64,000 nucleotides of DNA from Deltaproteobacteria bacterium. Its GTDB lineage: Bacteria > Myxococcota_A > UBA9160 > UBA6930. Below the pieces are notes generated by a model. The model had not been told where the DNA came from. It worked only from the letters and a program-made list of their open reading frames with translations, and did no database searches. The position numbers were made by a program, and so were the translations under genes. This document shows, in pieces, positions 41,203-49,341 of this stretch. Every line of letters begins with the position of its first letter. Position 1 is the stretch's first letter. The DNA lies in contig VGRF01000018.1 of assembly GCA_016875395.1 (NCBI GenBank), positions 1 through 64,000 of the forward strand, in the 5' to 3' direction.

Positions 41203-43803
41203 TTACCCAGAGGCCAATTCCGCTGCCAGACGAGCGCGCAGGCCCGCGAGCTCGCCGAACGCCGGGCCGCGCCCATACGCGGCCTCGCGCGCGTCGCTCT
41301 TCACACGCGCGAGCACACCGCGCTGCGCCATCAGCTCGAGCGCGTTGCCGAACGTGACGGGGTTCCAGCCTTCTGGCCGCCGCACCTCGCCGAGTAGCTG
41401 CGCGCGCGAGTGATAGGTCTCGCTCGCTTTCTCGAGGGCCTTCGCGGTGAGGGGCTCCGTCACGTTCTCGAATGTGCAGAAGGCGACGTAATAAGCCTCG
41501 AGCACGCTGCGCGTCTGCTCCGCGAGGAACGTGAGCAGCGAGCGGCCGGTCTCGCTCACGCGCAGGGGGCCGCCTTCGCGCTCGACCACCGCGTCCTGCA
41601 GGAACGCGGCGAGGAACTCGCCGAACTGCTGCTGCTGAATCTCCGCGCGCGGCGCGAACCACTCGACGTCCAGCAGCTCGAGCCAGAACGAGACCTCCGC
41701 GCGCAGCTCCGCCTCGGTGACGGAGCTCTCGAGCAGCCGCCGCGCGATCAGGCTCGGCGCGGCGAGCGCGTGGTAGATGCCGTTGCGGTAGACGTCGAGC
41801 GCGCGGCGCTGCGATTCGTCGAAGTAGATCAGCTCGCCGCGCAGGTCGAGCTCGCGGCGGACCATGCCGAGCCGCAGCATGAAGTCGATCGAGTCGTTGA
41901 AGCCGTTCTCGACGTCGGCTTCGAGCGCGTCGGTGAGCGTCACGTTCTGCATGCGCAAGAGCGCGACGATCTGCGTCATGCGCGCCGCGAGCTGCCTGCG
42001 AAAGAGCCCGCGGTGCGGCTCGCCGAGCAGCGCGGCCGCAGCCACGTTCGTCGCGGTCGCCACCATGCCACAGTTGATGCGCTCGACCAGCTCGCGCCCG
42101 AGCCCCTCGACGATCGCGCGCCGCTCGGGCTCCACCTCGTCGCCGCGCTTCCACAGCTCGCCGCGGCCCGCGAGCACCTCCGCGAGCGAGACGGGCTCCG
42201 CGAAGTTCACGTGCACGCTGCCGAAGTTGCGCTTCAGCACGCTGCGCGCGCGCACGAGCCCGGCCATCGACTCCTGCTGCTTCGCGCCGCCCTCGAGCTC
42301 CGAGACCATCGCGCCCTCTTCGACGAGGCGTTCGTAAGAGATCGCGACGGGCACGAAGAAGAGATCGCGGCGCCCGCTGTCGACGAAGCCCTGCACGTTC
42401 CACGCGAGCATGCCCATGCGCGGCGCGAGCGTCTTGCCCGTGCGCGAGCGGCCGCCCTCGATGAAGAACTCTTGCGTGAAGCCCTCGCGCACGAGGTGCA
42501 TCACGTAGGCGCGGAACACGGCCTTGTAGACGGGGTCGCTGAAATCGCGGCGCAGGAAGAACGCGCCGGCGCGGCGGAACAGGAAGCCGAACGGGCCGAA
42601 ACCCATGTTCTCGCGCGCCGCGATGTGGGGCGGCACGACGTAGTTGTTATAGAAAAACCAGGAGAGGATCAGAAAGTCGAAGTACGAGCGGTGGCTCGGC
42701 ACGAGCACCACCGGATGCCGACGCGCGTGATCGGCCACGCGCTCGAGCCCGCGCGTCTCGATGCGCGTGAAGAGGCGCCCGAAGATCCACGACACGAGCG
42801 CCGCGAGCGCCGCGATCACGGTGGAGGACATGTTCGCGGCGATCTCGGCGAAGGCGCGCTCCGCCTCCGCGCGCGCCGCCTCGCGCGAGCTGCCGCTCTG
42901 CGCGCGCGCCTCGATGGCTTCCTGCACGCCGGGGTCGGAGAGCACCGCTTCCTGCACCTTGTGCCGCGGCCTCAGCACCGGCCCCTCGGCCACGCGCTCC
43001 TCGGCGGAGACGAACTGCAGCATCTTGCGCCGCAGCCGCCGCACCTGCGCGTCGCGCGTGCCGCCCTCGTGGGCGAGGAACGACGCGACGTCGACCGGAT
43101 CGCCCGTCTTGATCGAGAGCTCGCGGTACGTGAGCAGGAACGACGTGATCTTCGCGAGATCGCCGGGCCTCGCAGAGGCGCCGCGATAGAGGTTCAAGAA
43201 GCGCCGTTCCGCCCGCGGACCTTTGCTCCAGAAGAGCGCGAGCGGCACGACGTGCACGGGCTTGCCCTCGGCCGCGAGATCGGCGAGCTCGTCGATCAGC
43301 TCGAGCTCGCGGTGCGCCCGCTCGATCGCTTCCTGCGGGCTCCGCAAGAGCGCCGCGAGGCGCGCGGTGCGCAGGAACAGAAAGCTCGACTCGCCCGCCG
43401 CGACGACGCGCCGCAAGTCCTCCCGCCCGCGCTTCACCGGGTCGGCGCCGCGCCAACCGCGCAGCGCCCGTAACAGGAACGCGGGCACCGAGCGCCACCA
43501 CGGGCGGTAGTACCAGTACGCGATGCCGTTGGCGTACGAGGAGAGGCGGAGTCCCTCGCGCGCGAACAGCGTGTTGAACAGGAAGTAGTCGAGGCGGCTC
43601 GCGTACCGCATCACGTACACGACCGCGCCCTTCGCCTCCGCATCGCGCAGCTTCGCGACCGTCTCGTCGTCGATGTCGAGATGAGCGAAGAAGCGCCGCG
43701 CGAACCAACGGAACAGGATCTGGAAGCGCGGCGTCATCGCCGTCGCGGGATCGAGCACGCTCGGATTCGCCGCGCGAACGCGGGGCAGCTCGGCGTTCGT
43801 CAT
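41203..43803 (-). CDS. plsB: Glycerol-3-phosphate 1-O-acyltransferase PlsB
   Basis: Commits glycerol-3-phosphate to phospholipid synthesis using acyl-ACP or acyl-CoA. 866 aa, close to the usual ~800. Acyltransferase motifs: VVLVPSHRSYFDFLILSWFF (HRSYFD, motif I), MGFGPFGFLFRRAGAFFLRR (motif II), TQEFFIEGGRSRTGKTLAPR (EGGRSRTGK, motif III) and FVPVAISYERLVEEGAM (motif IV). It has a long N-terminal region and the C-terminal helical domain. ATG 43803 was chosen as the first start after the upstream repeat tract. The stop lies 13 bp before the hisI start, so his genes may be read from the same transcript. Confidence 0.93.
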   Translation of the reverse strand: MTNAELPRVRAANPSVLDPATAMTPRFQILFRWFARRFFAHLDIDDETVAKLRDAEAKGAVVYVMRYASRLDYFLFNTLFAREGLRLSSYANGIAYWYYRPWWRSVPAFLLRALRGWRGADPVKRGREDLRRVVAAGESSFLFLRTARLAALLRSPQEAIERAHRELELIDELADLAAEGKPVHVVPLALFWSKGPRAERRFLNLYRGASARPGDLAKITSFLLTYRELSIKTGDPVDVASFLAHEGGTRDAQVRRLRRKMLQFVSAEERVAEGPVLRPRHKVQEAVLSDPGVQEAIEARAQSGSSREAARAEAERAFAEIAANMSSTVIAALAALVSWIFGRLFTRIETRGLERVADHARRHPVVLVPSHRSYFDFLILSWFFYNNYVVPPHIAARENMGFGPFGFLFRRAGAFFLRRDFSDPVYKAVFRAYVMHLVREGFTQEFFIEGGRSRTGKTLAPRMGMLAWNVQGFVDSGRRDLFFVPVAISYERLVEEGAMVSELEGGAKQQESMAGLVRARSVLKRNFGSVHVNFAEPVSLAEVLAGRGELWKRGDEVEPERRAIVEGLGRELVERINCGMVATATNVAAAALLGEPHRGLFRRQLAARMTQIVALLRMQNVTLTDALEADVENGFNDSIDFMLRLGMVRRELDLRGELIYFDESQRRALDVYRNGIYHALAAPSLIARRLLESSVTEAELRAEVSFWLELLDVEWFAPRAEIQQQQFGEFLAAFLQDAVVEREGGPLRVSETGRSLLTFLAEQTRSVLEAYYVAFCTFENVTEPLTAKALEKASETYHSRAQLLGEVRRPEGWNPVTFGNALELMAQRGVLARVKSDAREAAYGRGPAFGELAGLRARLAAELASG

Positions 43804-43949
43804 GGCGCGAAGGGTTAGCCCCGGGCAAGAGCCCGCGCCGCAGCGCGCGTCACCAACGGCCGAGCGCACGATCACGCCGACGCTCACCGCGCTGTCAGGA
43901 CGACCTCGAAGTCGGACGCTCCTGCGAAGCAGGTCGGCCGAGGCAGCAA

Positions 43950-44000
43950 GCGGAGCGCGCAGCGAGGCGGAGTCCGCGGAGCCGAGCGAAGTCAACAAGG
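43950..44000. repeat. Dispersed AGCGA repeat copy upstream of plsB
   Basis: GGAGCGCGCAGCGAGGCGGA, GTCCGCGGAGCCGAGCGAAG and TCAACAAGG. It lies in the 256-bp gap between plsB and the SDR gene, with a second small inverted repeat (CGACCTCGAAGTCGG around 43909). The gap has no gene. Confidence 0.7.
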
Positions 44001-44059
44001 AACGGCGCCGACGCGCCCTCGATGCGGGAGACGAGTCCCACCTCGGCGCGCGTCGGCGC

Positions 44060-44088
44060 GGGTTGATCGCGCCTCGCGCGATCAACCC
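44060..44088 (-). terminator. Hairpin at the end of the SDR gene
   Basis: GGGTTGATCGCGC (44060-44072) with GCGCGATCAACCC (44076-44088), 3-nt loop. The stem overlaps the last codons of the SDR gene (stop 44082-44084), so it may terminate or stabilise that transcript. No U-tract. Confidence 0.55.
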
Positions 44089-44942
44089 GGCAGCATGATG
44101 TCCTTGATGCGCGCCGCGACTTCCTCGGCGCTCCACAGGCCGCCGTTGTCGGTCTTGTTCACGCCGGGCGCCGTCACCATGCGCATCTCCGCAATGCGTC
44201 CGCCGCCCACGAGGAACGTCTTGTCGGTGAGGTCGGCCGCGAGGTCGCTGGCGAGGAACACCACGAGCGGCGAGACGAGCTTCGGATTCATCTTCTCCTG
44301 CATCGACGGATCCTGGAAGCCCGCGAGGTCACCGGTCAGACGCGTGTGCGCGATCGGCGCGAGCGCGTAGGCGCGAATGCGGTTCTTCTTGCCCTCGATC
44401 GCGACGCAGCGCGTGAAGCCCCAAATGCCGGCCTTCGCGGCTCCGTAGTTCGACTGCCCGAAGTTGCCGTTCAGGCCGCTCGTCGACGAGGTGTTGATGA
44501 TCACGCCGCCCTGCCCGCGCTCCTTCATGTGCGTGAAGGCGGGCCGCGTGACGCAGTACGTCCCCTTGAGGTGGACCTGGTTCACGATGTCCCACATGTC
44601 TTCCGTGGTGTTCGTGAGCGACTTGTCGCGCAGGATGCCCGCGTTGTTCACGCAGATGTCGAGCTTCCCGAACGCGTCGATGGCCGCCTTCACGATGCGC
44701 TCGCCGCCCTCGACCGTCGCGACGCTGTCGTACTGCGCCACCGCCTGGCCGCCAGCCGCCTTGATCTCCGCGACGACTTGATCCGCCATCGAGTGACCGC
44801 CGCTGCCGCTGCCGTCGCGCGCGCCGCCGAGATCGTTCACGACCACCTTCGCGCCCTCGCGCGCCATGGCGAGCGCATGCTCGCGACCGAGACCACCACC
44901 CGCGCCCGTCACGAGCGCGACCTTGCCATCGAGAAGACCCAT
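44082..44942 (-). CDS. SDR oxidoreductase of the hydroxyacyl-CoA dehydrogenase (MFE-2-like) type
   Basis: 286 aa. Glycine motif VALVTGAGGGLGREHALAMA (about 8-27), NDLGGARDGSGSG typical of MFE-2/17-beta-HSD4-like enzymes, CVNNAGILRDKSL, catalytic Ser in GVIINTSSTSGLNGNF and YGAAKAGIWGFTRCVAIEGK carrying YxxxK. Such enzymes act on (R)-3-hydroxyacyl-CoA in beta-oxidation or related pathways. GGAG lies about 8 bases before ATG 44942. No partner hydratase or thiolase is adjacent, so the substrate is inferred from the family only. Confidence 0.88.
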   Translation of the reverse strand: MGLLDGKVALVTGAGGGLGREHALAMAREGAKVVVNDLGGARDGSGSGGHSMADQVVAEIKAAGGQAVAQYDSVATVEGGERIVKAAIDAFGKLDICVNNAGILRDKSLTNTTEDMWDIVNQVHLKGTYCVTRPAFTHMKERGQGGVIINTSSTSGLNGNFGQSNYGAAKAGIWGFTRCVAIEGKKNRIRAYALAPIAHTRLTGDLAGFQDPSMQEKMNPKLVSPLVVFLASDLAADLTDKTFLVGGGRIAEMRMVTAPGVNKTDNGGLWSAEEVAARIKDIMLPG

Positions 44943-45196
44943 CGAATTGACTCCAACGAGAGTTAGGGGTTGCGAAAGGCGAAGCACGCTAGCAGCGACG
45001 GGCACCCGAGTCGTCGTCGCGATGTGCCCCGCCGCTGCTGGGTGGCGCGGCGGCTGCGCGGGATGGCTCGCTGCGGGCCTGCCGGTCGAGGCCGCCCGCA
45101 CGTCTGGCGTCGTGGCGCGACGGCCTCTACGCGGTGCCCGTGCGAGCGCTCTGGGAATCCTGAGCACCGCCGCTTCGGCGGCGCGGGAACGTCTTG

Positions 45197-45616
45197 TTAC
45201 GTGCGCGCCCGTTTGCGTGAACGGCTGCGGGCTTGGCGCCGACTAGGTGTCACGGCGGCGCGCTTGGAACCCTCCGGGAGTCCGATGCGATCGTCGGTTG
45301 CGCTCGCGGTCCCCGCGAACCCCGCGACGCGCACTTCCGCCTTCGGGAAGCGAGCGACCAGCTCGAGCGTGCCGCCCAGCGCGCGGACGTAGGCGGCGAG
45401 GTTGCTGAGCAGTACGTCCTCGCGCTGCTCGAGCTGCGAGATCGCGCCCTGCGTCACTTCCATCAGCTCGGCGACCTCGCTTTGCGTCAGCCCCGACACC
45501 TCCTGCCGTAGCTCCGCGAGCCGCATTGCGCGCAAGCTCGCGCGCACGCGGTTGCGCACCCGCGCGCGCGCCGCCGCGCTCATGCGGTCGCGCAGTTCCT
45601 TGAACGGACGTGCCAT
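45197..45616 (-). CDS. XRE-family antitoxin-like transcriptional regulator
   Basis: 139 aa. A helix-turn-helix of the Cro/XRE type lies at about 43-67 (LTQSEVAELMEVTQGAISQL), followed by a HigA-like stretch LSNLAAYVRALGGTLELVAR. The N-terminal 40 residues are basic; the C-terminus (about 100-139) is a poorly conserved Arg/Ser-rich tail ending RSRSRKRART, rich in repeats of CGC/CGT codons. It follows a frameshifted RelE-type toxin gene by 12 bases, the toxin-first HigBA arrangement. It would bind its own promoter region and the toxin. Confidence 0.8.
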   Translation of the reverse strand: MARPFKELRDRMSAAARARVRNRVRASLRAMRLAELRQEVSGLTQSEVAELMEVTQGAISQLEQREDVLLSNLAAYVRALGGTLELVARFPKAEVRVAGFAGTASATDDRIGLPEGSKRAAVTPSRRQARSRSRKRART

Positions 45617-45628
45617 CGCTTTCTCCTT

Positions 45629-45987
45629 TCAGATCAATCGTTCGCGCCGCAGCTGCGCGAGGTGCTCGTCGTAGAGCCGGTCCGCGACCGGCGTCAGCCG
45701 CTCGTAGAACCGCTCATCCCCCGTCTTGTCGCCCGCGATCAACAGAATGGCCGCGCGCCGCGGATCGAACGCGTAGAAGATCCGTATCGGCCGGCCACGG
45801 TGCTGCACGCGAAGCTCCCGCATGTGCGGATGCCTCGAGCCGCGATCCCGGAACTGAACGGAAACCCGAGCCGCGCTCCGCGGGCCGCCAGCAACTCGAC
45901 CACGTGCGCCACGCTCTCCTGTTCCGCCTCGCTCAGCGCCTCCCACCACCGCCCGAACTCGTCCGTGTACTCAACCTGCACCACCAC
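45629..45987 (-). pseudogene. RelE/HigB-type toxin gene broken by a frameshift
   Basis: The N-terminal half reads from GTG 45987 (VVQVEYTDEFGRWWEALSEA to LGFPFSSGI), then conservation jumps frame: the C-terminal half continues in the next frame as RHPHMRELRVQHRGRPIRIF and LLIAGDKTGDERFYERLTPV to the stop at 45629. The switch falls near 45838-45846 and is a one-base change, so the toxin is inactive unless it is a sequence error. Both halves fit one RelE/HigB-like toxin of about 118 aa. The antitoxin gene next to it is intact. Confidence 0.8.
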
Positions 45988-46045
45988 TCAGCCACCGCGG
46001 GACCGGGGCGAGCCGCAGATTAGCTTCGACTAATCCCTCGCCAAT

Positions 46046-46061
46046 GTGAACCGCGGTTCAC
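46046..46061. promoter_or_regulatory. 16-bp perfect palindrome upstream of the toxin-antitoxin genes
   Basis: GTGAACCGCGGTTCAC, 59 bp upstream of the toxin start at 45987. Position and symmetry fit an autoregulatory operator for the XRE-type antitoxin; that is inference. Its GTGAAC half-site recurs at 7098-7118. Confidence 0.5.
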
Positions 46062-46499
46062 TTCACCCGTCCCACGCACCCCCGCACACCTCGCTGCGCC
46101 CTACATCTCAAAGCCACGACGCACGGGCGCCCCTCGAGCCCGCCCTCACCAACCGCCTTTCACGCGCCGCGCAGAAGGGATCGAAGCCCCGCCGCTCAGC
46201 CGAGGCAGCGCCCAAAACCGCCCCCTCATCTCCAAAACAACCCCCCATGCGAAGCCGCAAAGCGGCGAGCCCTCGATCCCTCGATCGAGCGCCCACCTCC
46301 GCCCCACACCACGCAAGGACGAGCGTGCGCGCGAAGCGCGAAGCGGCGGGGCCTCGATGGCCCCGCCGCTTCGCCCGTCTCCCAAGCCTCGATGCGCAGA
46401 GCCCGTCCCGGACCGCGTGAGCCGAGCCGCAGTGCAGGCAACCCAGCCCCGCACGAGATCTTCCCTCGCTCCCCCGCGCCAATAACAACTCCGCGCGGG
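46062..46499. other. 438-bp region without a recognised gene
   Basis: Between the toxin-antitoxin promoter and the GNAT gene. It is Pro/Arg-coding in some frames but nothing conserved. It contains a strong hairpin (46338-46353 with 46359-46374, 16-bp perfect stem GCGAAGCGGCGGGGCC, loop TCGAT) and a variant of the TTGTTA motif near 46480. Confidence 0.55.
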
Positions 46500-47342
46500 C
46501 TACCCGAACAGCACCGTCCGCAGTCGCGCGAACCTCACGAACCCGAGCTGCTCATACAGCGCGATCGCCGCCGCATTCCCGTCCACCACCGCCAGCTGCA
46601 CATGCTCCGCCCCCGCCGCGAACGCGCGCCGGCAGATCTCCGCCACGCCCACGCGCGCCAGCCCGCGCCGCCGGAACGACGGCCACGTGTACACGCCCTG
46701 AACGAGCCACCCCCGCGCACATTGCACATCCGCATACCCGACGAACCCGACGCGCCCGCGCTCCTCCGCCACCACGGCCTGCTTCACGCGCCCCGCCACC
46801 CAGCGCCGAAACCCGCCCGGATCCGACTCGGTCGGGTCCGGCCGATCCTCCTCCAACAAGCTCGCCCGCGAAGCCTCGATCAATGCGGGCAGATCCTCCG
46901 TCTCCGCACTCCGCACGATCACGTCGCGCGGCGCCTGCGGCAGCTTCGCGCCGGAAGCATCGAGCGCGAACGCGTGCTCGATGCGGTCCAGCAGAATCTG
47001 GCGCCCGTGATTCTCGAGCCACTCATAGAGCGGCGTCACCACCTGCTCGGTGCTCTTCACCAGCCCGTTCGCCACCGCCCCGAGATGCGGGAAGAACGCC
47101 GCGAGCGCCGCGGGCTCCGCGGTCGCATCCAGCACGAGCGACGGATGCACGCTCGCGACCCCGATCAGCGCCTCGTCACGAAACGCCCCTAACAGCTCGC
47201 TGCGCGCGCCCCCCGGCGTTTGCTCGGTCATGCGCAGCGCGAGATCGATCAGGTAGAGATTCAAGCGCGCGGCGCGCTCGAGGCGCGCAAGTACCTCGGG
47301 CTGATCGCGCGCAGTCAGCGGGCGCACGCGCACCCGACTCAT
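46500..47342 (-). CDS. GNAT-family N-acetyltransferase
   Basis: 280 aa. The C-terminal GNAT fold (about 140-280) has VQGVYTWPSFRRRGLARVGV, the acetyl-CoA-binding Q/RxxGxG/A-type motif, followed by AEHVQLAVVDGNAAAIALYE and QLGFVRF, the usual end. The N-terminal half (about 1-130, VRPLTARDQPEVLARLERAA onward) resembles a DUF4081-type domain found in two-domain GNATs. ATG 47342 lies 2 bp after the stop of the biotin-carrier gene, so they are co-transcribed. Acetyl acceptor unknown. Confidence 0.85.
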   Translation of the reverse strand: MSRVRVRPLTARDQPEVLARLERAARLNLYLIDLALRMTEQTPGGARSELLGAFRDEALIGVASVHPSLVLDATAEPAALAAFFPHLGAVANGLVKSTEQVVTPLYEWLENHGRQILLDRIEHAFALDASGAKLPQAPRDVIVRSAETEDLPALIEASRASLLEEDRPDPTESDPGGFRRWVAGRVKQAVVAEERGRVGFVGYADVQCARGWLVQGVYTWPSFRRRGLARVGVAEICRRAFAAGAEHVQLAVVDGNAAAIALYEQLGFVRFARLRTVLFG

Positions 47343-47344
47343 CG

Positions 47345-47560
47345 CTACTCGATCACGGCCAGAACGGCGCCCTCTTCGACGTTCTGCCCTTCGCGCACGC
47401 GCAGCTCTACGAGCCGCCCGCTGCACGGCGCCTCGACCGGAATCTCCATCTTCATCGACTCGAGAATCAGGATCACGTCCTCGGGCGCGAGCAAGTCGCC
47501 GACCTTCTTCTCGACCTTCCACACATTCCCGGTCACCTGCGCTTCCACCTGCGTCGGCAT
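47345..47560 (-). CDS. Short biotin carboxyl carrier-like protein
   Basis: 71 aa, just a biotinyl/lipoyl domain. The attachment motif is ESMKME (Lys about residue 37) in VILILESMKMEIPVEAPCSG; EAQVTGNVWKVEKKVGDLLA and LRVREGQNVEEGAVLAVIE complete the fold. Free-standing carriers of this size serve acyl-CoA carboxylases; no carboxylase subunit is adjacent. The GNAT gene follows 2 bp downstream, so they share a transcript. ATG 47560. Confidence 0.88.
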   Translation of the reverse strand: MPTQVEAQVTGNVWKVEKKVGDLLAPEDVILILESMKMEIPVEAPCSGRLVELRVREGQNVEEGAVLAVIE

Positions 47561-47600
47561 CTCGCCCTCATCTCGTTGATTCGCGGCGCACGTTAACCAC

Positions 47601-47660
47601 GCCGCAAGCGAAGCGCGCAGCGAGGCGAAGCCGAGCGAAGCACAACAAGTAGTCGACGCG
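47601..47660. repeat. Dispersed AGCGA repeat copy upstream of ffh
   Basis: GCCGCAAGCGAAGCGCGCAG, CGAGGCGAAGCCGAGCGAAG, then CACAACAAGTAGTCGACGCG. It lies in the 151-bp gap between the divergent biotin-carrier and ffh genes, and so within the region expected to hold their promoters. Confidence 0.8.
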
Positions 47661-47711
47661 CTCGATTGCCTCCTTATCTTCCGCCGACTTTTCGCCGGGA
47701 GCTGCGACTTC

Positions 47712-49259
47712 ATGCTCGAAACGCTGACGCAAGGCTTCAAGAGCGCGCGCGAGCGCCTGGCCGGCGTGCGCGAGCTGTCGGACGCGAACGTCGACGAAGC
47801 GCTGCAAGCGGTGCGCGCGTCGCTGCTCGAGGCCGACGTCGACTTCGCAGTCGTGAAGGACTTCCTGGCGCGCGTGAAGACGCGCTGTGTCGGTGAGAAG
47901 GTCGAGACGCGGGTGAAGACCGCGGACGGGCGCGTGCTGAACGTGACGCCGGGACAGCACTTCATCGCCGCGTGCGAGCAAGAGCTCGTCGCACTGATGG
48001 GCCCGGTGGACCCGACCCTGGCGCGCGATGCGAGCGGCACGACTTCGATCCTGCTGCTCGGTCTGCAGGGCGTGGGCAAGACCACGGTCGCGGCGAAGAT
48101 CGCGCGGCATCTCGCGAAGCAGGGCAAGAAGCCGCTGCTCGTCGCGGCCGACGTGTACCGGCCCGCGGCTGCGGAGCAGCTCGCGCAGCTCGGCGCCGCG
48201 ATCGGCGTGCCGGTGCATCGCGTCGAGGGCAGCACCGATGCGGTCGCGATCTGCCGCGCGGCGCACGAGCGCGCGCGCGCCGAGGGCCGCGGCGCGATCG
48301 TCTACGACACCGCGGGCCGCCTCGCGATCGACGACGAGCTGATGCGCGAGCTCGAAGCCATCGACGCCGCCGTCGCGCCTGCGAATCGCATCCTCGTGTG
48401 CGACGCGCTGATGGGCCGCGATGCGGTGAACGTGGCCGAGGCGTTCGCGGCGCGGCTCGCGCTCGACGGCCTCGTGCTCACGAAGCTCGACGGCGACGCG
48501 CGCGGCGGCGCGGCGCTCGCGGTGAAGGCGAAGACCGGCGTCCCGATCAAGCTCTTGGGGACCGGCGAGACCACCGATCGCCTCGAAGAGTTCCGGCCCG
48601 AAGGCCTCGCCTCGCGCATCCTCGGCATGGGCGACGTCGTCGGACTTGTTAAGGACTTCGAGGAGGTCGTCGACGCGAAGCAGGCCGAAGCCGACGCAGC
48701 GCGCATGCTGAAGGGCCAGTTCGGCATGGACGACCTGCTCGCCCAGCTGCGCATGATCCAGAAGATGGGCCCGCTGAAGGACGTGCTCGGCAAGCTCCCG
48801 ATGTTCGGCGAGCTCGCGGATCAGGTGGACGAGCGCGAGCTCGTGAAGACGCAGGCGATGATCCAGTCGATGACGCGCGCCGAGCGCGCGAAGCCGGAGC
48901 TGATCGACGACAGCCGCGCGCGCCGCATCGCGAAGGGCTCGGGCCGCGAGAAGCACGAAGTCAGCGAGCTCGTGAAGCGCTTCCGCCAGATGCGCGAGAT
49001 GATGGGCATGCTCGGCGGCGCGATGGGCGGCGCCGGCGGCGGCCTGCTCTCGAAGATTCCGGGCCTCGGCAAGCTCGCCGGCGGCGGGATGCCGGGCTTG
49101 CCGGGGATGGGCGGCATGCCGGCGGGCTTCGACCCGATGGCGATGATGGGCGCCATGGGAAATCGCCAGATGCGCCGGCAGGCGAAGGCGATGGACAAGT
49201 CGGCGGCAAAGAAGAAGCGCAAGCAGGAAAAGCTGGCGCGGAAGAAAGGCCGCAGGTGA
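47712..49259 (+). CDS. ffh: Signal recognition particle protein Ffh
   Basis: GTPase of the signal recognition particle that targets membrane proteins. 515 aa, slightly long. N domain MLETLTQGFKSARERLAGVR; G1 LLGLQGVGKTTVAAKIARHL (about 112-131), DVYRPAAAEQL, G3 VYDTAGRLAIDDELM, G4 LVLTKLDGDARGGAALAVKA; M domain SRARRIAKGSGREKHEVSEL and methionine-rich loops such as MREMMGMLGG. A Gly/Met-rich tail then a Lys/Arg-rich end (KKKRKQEKLARKKGRR). ATG 47712. Confidence 0.96.
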   Translation: MLETLTQGFKSARERLAGVRELSDANVDEALQAVRASLLEADVDFAVVKDFLARVKTRCVGEKVETRVKTADGRVLNVTPGQHFIAACEQELVALMGPVDPTLARDASGTTSILLLGLQGVGKTTVAAKIARHLAKQGKKPLLVAADVYRPAAAEQLAQLGAAIGVPVHRVEGSTDAVAICRAAHERARAEGRGAIVYDTAGRLAIDDELMRELEAIDAAVAPANRILVCDALMGRDAVNVAEAFAARLALDGLVLTKLDGDARGGAALAVKAKTGVPIKLLGTGETTDRLEEFRPEGLASRILGMGDVVGLVKDFEEVVDAKQAEADAARMLKGQFGMDDLLAQLRMIQKMGPLKDVLGKLPMFGELADQVDERELVKTQAMIQSMTRAERAKPELIDDSRARRIAKGSGREKHEVSELVKRFRQMREMMGMLGGAMGGAGGGLLSKIPGLGKLAGGGMPGLPGMGGMPAGFDPMAMMGAMGNRQMRRQAKAMDKSAAKKKRKQEKLARKKGRR

Positions 49260-49341
49260 GCGCAATCACCCCGCGACCGAGTAATGAGGCCGGGGTTTGC
49301 GTCCGATAGAGATGGGATCGCGCAGCCGTGGGTGGGGGGAC

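Noticed and set aside
41410-43473. Long plus-strand frame (687 codons) opposite plsB.
   Set aside because: Shadow of the plsB codons. The minus-strand frame has all four acyltransferase motifs.
46108-46488. Minus-strand frame of 126 codons with Cys and His residues in the gap before the GNAT gene.
   Set aside because: No recognisable domain and no ribosome site; it sits in a region with strong hairpins and the composition of repeats.
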